A DNA stretch of 8,459 bases from an uncultured Oscillospiraceae bacterium. Lineage in GTDB: Bacteria; Bacillota; Clostridia; Oscillospirales; Oscillospiraceae. The stretch's first letter is position 1, and each line of letters opens with the position of its first letter. The stretch spans positions 1-8,459 of the forward strand of contig CAADSF010000169.1 of the NCBI GenBank assembly GCA_900751035.1, written 5' to 3'. The translations under genes and the position numbers were made by a program. The notes below the pieces were generated by a model. That model did no database searches. It saw nothing but the letters and a program-made list of their open reading frames with translations, and had not been told where the DNA came from. Shown in pieces: positions 3,376-8,459 of the stretch.

Positions 3376-5195
3376 ATCAGGCGGCCATCATCCACCGGCC
3401 CACCTCGGACTACATCTACCCAAGCTCGCGCAACACGCTGGAGCTCCAGCTCATCACGGCGCGGGCGGATGCGGACGAGGTTGAGCTCTGGTACTGGATG
3501 CGCTATGAGACGGACCCGGCAAAGATCCGACGGCAGCGGCTGCACGTGTCGCTACAGGACGCGCTGCACGACTACTACCGCACGACGGTCTGCACCGGCC
3601 AGATCGCGGCGTACACCCGGTACTGCTTCCACCTGAGAGCCGGGACGGACGAGCTGTGGCTCGGCGCGAACGGCCTGCAGGATACGGAGCCACACATGAA
3701 CGGGAATTTCTTCGAATTCCTCTGGCCGAACCCGACGGACGGCTTTTCCGCGCCCGCGTGGCGGAGCCGGCAGGTGTACTATCAAATCTTCCCGGAGCGG
3801 TTCAAGAACGGAGATCCCTCCCGCACCCCGCCGGGCGCGGAAAATTGGGGCTCTGCACCGACGCGGGAGAATTTCATGGGCGGCGATCTGGCGGGCATTG
3901 CGCAGCAGCTCGACTACATCCAGTCGCTCGGCGCGACGTGTCTGTATCTGACGCCGATCTTCCGCGCACCGTCGAACCACAAGTACGACACGACCGATTA
4001 TTTCGAGATCGATTCGGCCTTCGGCACGAAGGACGATCTGCGGCGGCTGGTCGACGGCGTCCACGCGCACGGGATGCGCATCATTCTCGACGGCGTGTTC
4101 AACCACTGCGGCTACTGGTGGGACAAATTTCAGGACGTTGTGAAAAACGGCGAAGCGTCGCCGTATCGCAGCTGGTTCTTTATCCACAGCTATCCAGTCG
4201 ACGCGCAGCGGCAGAATTACGACTGCGTCGGGCATTACAAATGGATGCCGAAGCTGAATCTTGCAAACCCGGATGCGCGGGACTATTTTCTCTCCGTTGG
4301 CCGGTACTGGTTAGAGGAATTCGGCATCGACGGCTGGCGGCTGGATGTGGCGGACGAGCTGCCGACCGCGTTTCTGGAAGCCTTCGCCATGGCGATGCGC
4401 GCGTGTAAGCCAGACTGCATCCTGCTGGGCGAAACATGGGGCGACGCCGGGCGGCTCGTGAGCGCGGACCGGCTGGACAGCGCGATGAATTACCTCTTCC
4501 GCGACGCGGCGGCCGCGTGGCTGGCAAAGGACGCGCTTTCCGCGTCGGAGCTCGGCTGCCGCCTCAACCGGGCGCTGGCCCTGTACCCCAATGAAGCGAA
4601 CCTTCGGATGTACAACCTGCTGGACAGCCACGACACGGCGCGTTTCCTCTATGAAGCGGGCGGCGACAAAGCAAGGCTGCGGCTGGCCGCAGCGCTGCAA
4701 ATGACGTTTCCCGGCTCCCCGGCGATCTTCTACGGCGACGAGGTCGGCCTGAGCGGCCCGAACGACCCCGGCTGCCGCATGGCGATGCAGTGGGATGCGG
4801 AACAGCAGGACGGGCGGCTGCTGCGCTGGTACCGGCGGCTCATTTCTCTGCGGCTCGCATCCGATTCTCTGACAGACGGCGATTTCCATACCGTGCTCGC
4901 GGATGACGCGGCGAATGTATACGCCTTTTCGCGCACTGTGCCCGGTGAGCAGACGCTCGTCGTCCTGAATGCCGGGGATACCTGCTGGTGCGGGACGTTC
5001 CCGATTCCGGACTGGGCGCGGGAGCTTGCCGCATGGACGCTTTCCTGCCGCGACGGCGGCATATCGGAGGAAACCCCGTTCCGGCCCTCGATCCTGGCGG
5101 ACGATCCGGGATGCTTTGAAGCAGAGCTTCCCGCGAAGTCCGTTAAGATAATCCGTTCCATCAACAAAAAATTAAAGAAGAAGGTGCAATCATGA
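3372..5195 (+). CDS. GH13_20 cyclomaltodextrinase / neopullulanase / maltogenic amylase
   Basis: This 607-residue alpha-glycosidase hydrolyses alpha-1,4 (often also alpha-1,6) bonds in cyclodextrins, maltodextrins or pullulan. An N-terminal beta-rich domain of about 120 residues (CBM34-like) precedes the (beta/alpha)8 barrel, which opens with VYYQIFPERFKNGDP (135-149). All GH13 motifs are visible: DGVFNH (240-245), MPKLN (292-296, the region V signature of subfamily 20), GWRLDVADE with nucleophile Asp325 and Arg323, GETW with acid/base Glu354, and SHD with the transition-state stabiliser Asp421. A C-terminal beta domain follows from about residue 500. There is no signal peptide, so the enzyme is cytoplasmic and acts on imported sugar. 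Length is usual for the subfamily. The TTG start overlaps the repressor stop; GGAGG (3357-3361) is 10 nt upstream. The last 14 residues (INKKLKKKVQS end) are lysine-rich because they overlap the next gene's ribosome binding site. Exact substrate preference cannot be read from sequence. Confidence 0.95.
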   Translation: MNQAAIIHRPTSDYIYPSSRNTLELQLITARADADEVELWYWMRYETDPAKIRRQRLHVSLQDALHDYYRTTVCTGQIAAYTRYCFHLRAGTDELWLGANGLQDTEPHMNGNFFEFLWPNPTDGFSAPAWRSRQVYYQIFPERFKNGDPSRTPPGAENWGSAPTRENFMGGDLAGIAQQLDYIQSLGATCLYLTPIFRAPSNHKYDTTDYFEIDSAFGTKDDLRRLVDGVHAHGMRIILDGVFNHCGYWWDKFQDVVKNGEASPYRSWFFIHSYPVDAQRQNYDCVGHYKWMPKLNLANPDARDYFLSVGRYWLEEFGIDGWRLDVADELPTAFLEAFAMAMRACKPDCILLGETWGDAGRLVSADRLDSAMNYLFRDAAAAWLAKDALSASELGCRLNRALALYPNEANLRMYNLLDSHDTARFLYEAGGDKARLRLAAALQMTFPGSPAIFYGDEVGLSGPNDPGCRMAMQWDAEQQDGRLLRWYRRLISLRLASDSLTDGDFHTVLADDAANVYAFSRTVPGEQTLVVLNAGDTCWCGTFPIPDWARELAAWTLSCRDGGISEETPFRPSILADDPGCFEAELPAKSVKIIRSINKKLKKKVQS

Positions 5196-6538
5196 AACAG
5201 ACAAGTATCAAAAAAATGCTGGCGCTCTTCCTGATCGCAGCAGTGATGTTCGCGGCATTCACTGCATGCGCCGAAAAAGCGCCAGACACTGCCCAATCCC
5301 AGCAGCCCGCAAGCGACGCGGCCGTTCCCGCCGATGACAAGGCGGCAGAAACGCCCGCAGCCACGCCCGAAGAACCCGTTACGATCAACTTCTGGCATCA
5401 CTACAGCGCGCAGTCCGCAGAGAATGAGACTCTGATGAATGTGCTGATCCCCAAATTCGAGGAAGAAAACCCCGGCTACAAGGTCAACGCCGTCTCGCAC
5501 GAGTGGGCCGACCTGCACGACAAAATCCTTGTCAGCGCAAGCTCGAATACCCTGCCCGATGTGGCGCGTCTGGACATCGCATGGGTCCCGGAGTTCCAGA
5601 AGATGGACATCCTTGTCCCGCTGGATCAGCAGATGAGTGATTTCAATGATGTGGCAGGCCAGCTTCTTCCCAGCGCCATGAGCACCGCCATGGTCAAGGG
5701 CAGCTATTACGCACTGGCGCTCAACACGAACACGAAGATCCTGTTCTACAACGCCGACGCGCTCGCGGAGGCCGGGATCGAAGTGCCCAAGACGATGGAT
5801 GAGCTGTTCGCCGCGATCCACGCCCTGTCCGGTACGAATGCAAACGGCCAGCAGGTCTGGGGTCTGAACGAGCCCGCGCTTGCAGGCTGGAACGTCCTGC
5901 CCTACATCTGGAGCGGCGGCGGCAACATCACGGACGACGCCTGCACCACGGCTACGGGCTATATCAACAGCCCTGAGACGGTTGCAGCTGTGCAGAAGCT
6001 GGTCGACCTCTATGCAAACGGCGAATTCACCGGCTTCAACAGCGGTGATATCCCCATGACCGACGGCTTTGGCACCGGCCGCTACATGATGCTGCTCGAA
6101 GGCCCGTGGAAGACCGCGGAGCTGGCCGGCGCATATCCCGACTTCAACTACGGCACGAGTGAGGTTCCCGCCGGTTCCGGCGGTTCGATCTCCGTGCTGG
6201 GCGGCGAAGACATCGCCATGTTCAACACCGCCAACAAAGAAGGCGCGTGGAAGTTCATGAAGTTCATGACCAGCGAATACGCGCAGGAGGAGATGGCCAA
6301 GTGCGGTCAGATCCCCGTTAACATGACGGCGCTGGACAGCCAGACCGTAAAGGATGCATCGTTTGCGTCGTTCCTGGAGGCCATCACGACGGCAAAGGCC
6401 CGTCCGACCGTCGCTTCCTGGTCCGAGATCGACAATGCGCTGACCGTCGCCATGACCGACATGATCGTCAACGGCGCAGACGTGCAGCAGACGCTCGACC
6501 AGCTGGCTGTGACGATCGACGGATTGCTTGCCGAATAA
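5192..6538 (+). CDS. Sugar ABC transporter substrate-binding lipoprotein (MalE/MdxE-like)
   Basis: This 448-residue extracellular lipoprotein captures the sugar for the downstream permeases. The N-terminus has Lys residues, a hydrophobic core (MLALFLIAAVMFAAF) and a lipobox FTAC, with Cys26 as the predicted lipidated residue after signal peptidase II cleavage. An Ala/Pro/Glu-rich linker (about 27-62) leads into a family 1 extracellular solute-binding domain (VTINFWHHYS at the start; LFYNADALAEAGIEVPKTMDEL and a GEDIAMFNTANKEGAWKFMKFM segment later). The ATG overlaps the amylase stop (ATGA); AGAAGG (5178-5183) precedes it by 8 nt. Position after a GH13_20 enzyme and before MalF/MalG-type permeases suggests malto-oligosaccharide or cyclodextrin binding, as in the B. 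subtilis mdx operon, but the binding-site residues do not prove the ligand; other alpha-glucosides are possible. Confidence 0.92.
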   Translation: MKQTSIKKMLALFLIAAVMFAAFTACAEKAPDTAQSQQPASDAAVPADDKAAETPAATPEEPVTINFWHHYSAQSAENETLMNVLIPKFEEENPGYKVNAVSHEWADLHDKILVSASSNTLPDVARLDIAWVPEFQKMDILVPLDQQMSDFNDVAGQLLPSAMSTAMVKGSYYALALNTNTKILFYNADALAEAGIEVPKTMDELFAAIHALSGTNANGQQVWGLNEPALAGWNVLPYIWSGGGNITDDACTTATGYINSPETVAAVQKLVDLYANGEFTGFNSGDIPMTDGFGTGRYMMLLEGPWKTAELAGAYPDFNYGTSEVPAGSGGSISVLGGEDIAMFNTANKEGAWKFMKFMTSEYAQEEMAKCGQIPVNMTALDSQTVKDASFASFLEAITTAKARPTVASWSEIDNALTVAMTDMIVNGADVQQTLDQLAVTIDGLLAE

Positions 6539-6574
6539 ACACAGTATATCAGACAGACGAACCAAACGCAACTT

Positions 6575-6606
6575 TTTTCAAAGCAGGCTTCGGCCTGCTT
6601 TGAAAA
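6575..6606 (+). promoter_or_regulatory. Intergenic hairpin between binding-protein and permease genes
   Basis: A perfect 14-bp stem (6575-6588 with 6593-6606) containing CAAAGCAGGC and its complement closes on a TTCG tetraloop. No T-run follows on the plus strand (AATATGAAAAAA instead), so full termination is unlikely. A stabilising or processing element that keeps binding-protein mRNA more abundant than permease mRNA, as known for malE-malF in enteric bacteria, is the better reading. Partial termination remains possible. Confidence 0.7.
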
Positions 6607-6627
6607 TATGAAAAAAGGATCTGCTCT

Positions 6628-7521
6628 ATGGAACTGAAATCAAAACGCGACCGTCTTCAGGTCGGCCTTCTGCTGCTTCCGGGGCTTCTGGTCTTCGCAT
6701 TGTTCACGATCTACCCCATCGGCAAGCTCCTGTACATGAGCTTCCTGCAATGGGATCTCGGCTCGATGCTGCACCAGAAGTTCATCGGGCTGCAAAACTA
6801 TATCGACGTGCTCTCCGACGAGACGTTCCGGGTCGCATTTGCGAACACGCTCCTCTACACGCTCGTGACTGTGCCGGGACAGATGATTCTGGGCTTGCTT
6901 GCCGCGGTGCTCATCAACGCCATTCCGCGCTTCCGCGTCACGTTCCGCGTGATCTATTACATTCCGGTCATTACCTCGTGGGTCATCGTCTCGCTCATCT
7001 TCCGGTACATCTTCAATACCGAGGGGATGCTCAACTATGTGCTCACGAACGTGCTGCACCTGACGGTGTCCAACATCCGCTGGCTCGACAGCCGCTGGGG
7101 CGGTCTGACGGTGGCGATGATGCTCGGCATCTGGAAGGGCGTCGGATGGAATCTGGTCGTATTTCTGGCCGCGCTGCAGAGCGTTCCGCAGGAGCTGTAT
7201 GAATCGGCCGGGATCGACGGCTGCGGCGCGTTCCAGAAGTTCTTCTATGTGACGCTGCCCAGCATCAAGCCTACGATCCTCTTCGCGCTCGTCATGCTGA
7301 CCATCGGCGGCTTCAACGTCTTTACGTCCATCAAGATGATCACCGGCGGCAAGCCGATGCACCAGACGGAGACGGTTCTCACGTGGATGTATTACAAGGC
7401 GTTCAACACCGGCTCGTTCGGCTACGCGGCCGCGCTGTCGTTCGTCGTCGCCGTGACGCTCATCTTCCTCGCCGTTCTGCAATTCAGGGCCATGAAGCAG
7501 AAGGACGCGGCCAATTCGTAG
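6628..7521 (+). CDS. Sugar ABC transporter permease, MalF type
   Basis: This 297-residue inner-membrane protein forms half of the transport channel. Hydrophobic segments consistent with six transmembrane helices lie at about residues 11-38, 71-99, 107-128, 160-182, 216-238 and 263-286. The EAA loop that docks the ATPase is YESAGIDGCGAFQKFF followed by YVTLPSIKPT (191-216), matching the BPD_transp_1 family pattern with the conserved Gly and Pro. It is shorter than the enteric MalF because it lacks the extra N-terminal helices and large periplasmic loop, as is normal for Firmicutes sugar permeases. AAAGGA (6614-6619) lies 8 nt before the ATG. The partner permease begins 11 nt downstream. By synteny it corresponds to MdxF. 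Substrate is inferred from neighbours only. Confidence 0.94.
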   Translation: MELKSKRDRLQVGLLLLPGLLVFALFTIYPIGKLLYMSFLQWDLGSMLHQKFIGLQNYIDVLSDETFRVAFANTLLYTLVTVPGQMILGLLAAVLINAIPRFRVTFRVIYYIPVITSWVIVSLIFRYIFNTEGMLNYVLTNVLHLTVSNIRWLDSRWGGLTVAMMLGIWKGVGWNLVVFLAALQSVPQELYESAGIDGCGAFQKFFYVTLPSIKPTILFALVMLTIGGFNVFTSIKMITGGKPMHQTETVLTWMYYKAFNTGSFGYAAALSFVVAVTLIFLAVLQFRAMKQKDAANS

Positions 7522-7532
7522 GAGGGACTGCC

Positions 7533-8384
7533 ATGCATACACTCAAAAAACGGGAGCTCCCGTCCAACATTCTGCGGTATGTGCTCCTGCTGCTCGGCGG
7601 CGCGGTGTCGGTCATGCCGATGATCTATATGATCAGCACGTCCTTAAAGCCGAACGGTGCGCTCTATGAGTTCCCGCCGAAGTTCTTCCCCGCACTGGAC
7701 ACGATCACAATTGAAAACTACGTGTACATCTTCAGCCAGGAAAAGTTCTATATCAATTTCCTCAACAGCGTGATTGTCGCCGTGCTGACCGTTGTGATCG
7801 CGGCTTTCGTCTCGTCGGCGCTGGCGTTCTGCCTCGCACGCTTCCGCTTCCCCGGCAGAAAGGCGCTCTTCGCGCTCGTCATCGGCACGATGATCATCCC
7901 CGGCACGACGCTCATCATCACGCAGTATCAGCTCGCCTCGTTCTTCAGGCTCACGAACAGGCTGCTGGGACTGGTGCCGTTCTATGTGGCGTGGGTCATT
8001 CCGTTTTCCACGTTCATGATCAAGGGCTACATCGAGAGCATCCCGCGGGAGTTTGACGAGGCCGTTTATATGGACGGCGGCAGCGTATTCACCGTGTTTT
8101 TCAAGGTCATCTGCCCGCTGGCAAGCCCGGCCATCGCGTCCGTCAGTATTTTCAACTTCCTGACGGCGTGGGAGGAATTCCCGTGGGCGCTGACCGTCCT
8201 GAACGACACGCAGAAGCGCACGCTGCCGATCGCCATCTCAGGCTTTTTCGGCCAGCACCAGTTTACGCAGTGGGGCTACGTCTTCGCCATGTCCGTGGCG
8301 AGTCTGCTGCCCGTGCTCATCATCTTCATCTGCTGCCAGAAATATTTCGTTTCCGGTTTGCAGACCGGCGGCATCAAAGGATAA
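7533..8384 (+). CDS. Sugar ABC transporter permease, MalG type
   Basis: This 283-residue inner-membrane permease is the second half of the channel. Hydrophobic helices fall at about residues 13-36, 74-101, 109-131, 143-164, 195-213 and 249-268. The MalG-type opening (VSVMPMIYMISTSLKP, 25-40) and an EAA loop FDEAVYMDGGSVFTVFFKVI followed by CPLASPA (174-200) are both clear. The start is ATG 7533, directly after a strong GGAGGG (7521-7526) that overlaps the stop of the MalF-type gene; the same frame stays open upstream to 7383, but that part lies inside the previous gene and makes no sense as protein. No ATP-binding subunit follows within the window. By synteny it corresponds to MdxG. Confidence 0.95.
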   Translation: MHTLKKRELPSNILRYVLLLLGGAVSVMPMIYMISTSLKPNGALYEFPPKFFPALDTITIENYVYIFSQEKFYINFLNSVIVAVLTVVIAAFVSSALAFCLARFRFPGRKALFALVIGTMIIPGTTLIITQYQLASFFRLTNRLLGLVPFYVAWVIPFSTFMIKGYIESIPREFDEAVYMDGGSVFTVFFKVICPLASPAIASVSIFNFLTAWEEFPWALTVLNDTQKRTLPIAISGFFGQHQFTQWGYVFAMSVASLLPVLIIFICCQKYFVSGLQTGGIKG

Positions 8385-8432
8385 GATGGCAAAATCTATC
8401 CGGCATCCCAAACATTCAGCTGCAGCAGCGGC

Positions 8433-8459
8433 GGGTGGCGCAGTTTGTACTGCCCACCC
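8433..8459 (+). terminator. Probable operon-end hairpin, cut by the window edge
   Basis: GGGTGG (8433-8438) pairs with CCACCC (8454-8459) and GCAG (8440-8443) with CTGC (8450-8453) around a TTTGTA loop, leaving one bulged C. The hairpin lies 50 bp after the last permease gene. The T-run that would confirm a terminator, and any extension of the stem, would lie beyond the window. Confidence 0.55.

Noticed and set aside
4730..6571. 613-codon open frame on the minus strand opposite the amylase and binding-protein genes
   Set aside because: It is antisense to two clearly recognised genes and has an atypical His/Arg/Val-rich composition expected from the complement of GC-rich coding DNA. It has no recognisable domain.
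6640..7542. 300-codon open frame on the minus strand opposite the MalF-type permease
   Set aside because: It is highly charged (His/Arg/Glu/Asp) as expected from the complement of a hydrophobic membrane protein; no domain or supporting start.
8386..8459. Possible short gene start (MAKSIRHPKHSAAAAAGG...) after the last permease, with AAAGG upstream
   Set aside because: It reads through a strong hairpin and has low-complexity Ala/Gly content. A terminator is the better explanation, though the frame is open to the window edge.

Overview
The window looks like a piece of a Clostridia (Firmicutes) chromosome, probably from a gut Oscillospiraceae/Ruminococcaceae-type bacterium. The grounds are GGAGG-type ribosome binding sites, frequent TTG starts, the style of the sigma-factor and MalR-like proteins, and a gene order LacI regulator - GH13_20 amylase - sugar ABC transporter that resembles the yvdE-yvdF-mdxE-mdxF-mdxG block of Bacillus subtilis. 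The genus is inferred; no rRNA or other taxonomic marker is present. By eye, base composition is mosaic: about 1-2300 is AT-richer and has mobile-element character, while about 2326-8384 is clearly GC-rich and looks like ordinary metabolic chromosome.

Left part (1-2030). A ParA/Soj ATPase gene on the minus strand runs off the left edge. Its start region carries several TTTGCAA-type repeats. Next comes an attachment-site-like junction: the 3' half of an initiator tRNA-fMet gene (585-630, anticodon loop to CCA) without its 5' half, followed by a perfect 16-bp hairpin terminator (632-667). The tRNA piece is one arm of a 67-bp imperfect inverted repeat (545-611) whose other arm, on the minus strand, also reads as a tRNA anticodon loop to T-loop, with a CTT (Lys-like) anticodon. 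To the right (about 640-1030) is decayed DNA with short remnants on the minus strand, one resembling the C-terminal tail of a tyrosine integrase. Then follow an XRE-type DNA-binding protein and a small ECF-like sigma factor, translationally coupled and closed by a strong terminator whose loop holds the sigma stop codon. The simplest reading is a tRNA-fMet integration hotspot with remains of more than one element.

Right part (2031-8459). A good promoter (TTGACT-17 bp-TGCTACTCT) with two GCAAACGGTT operators drives a five-gene operon: LacI/MalR-type repressor, cytoplasmic GH13_20 cyclomaltodextrinase/neopullulanase, lipoprotein sugar-binding protein, and two MalF/MalG-type permeases. The first three genes overlap by 4 nt (TTGA, ATGA). 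A TTCG-loop hairpin lies between the binding-protein and permease genes. No ATPase gene is present, so the transporter probably uses an MsmX-type shared ATPase encoded elsewhere. The combined role is probably uptake of intact maltodextrins or cyclodextrins and their hydrolysis in the cytoplasm, with sugar-responsive repression. A GC-rich hairpin at the right edge probably ends the operon.
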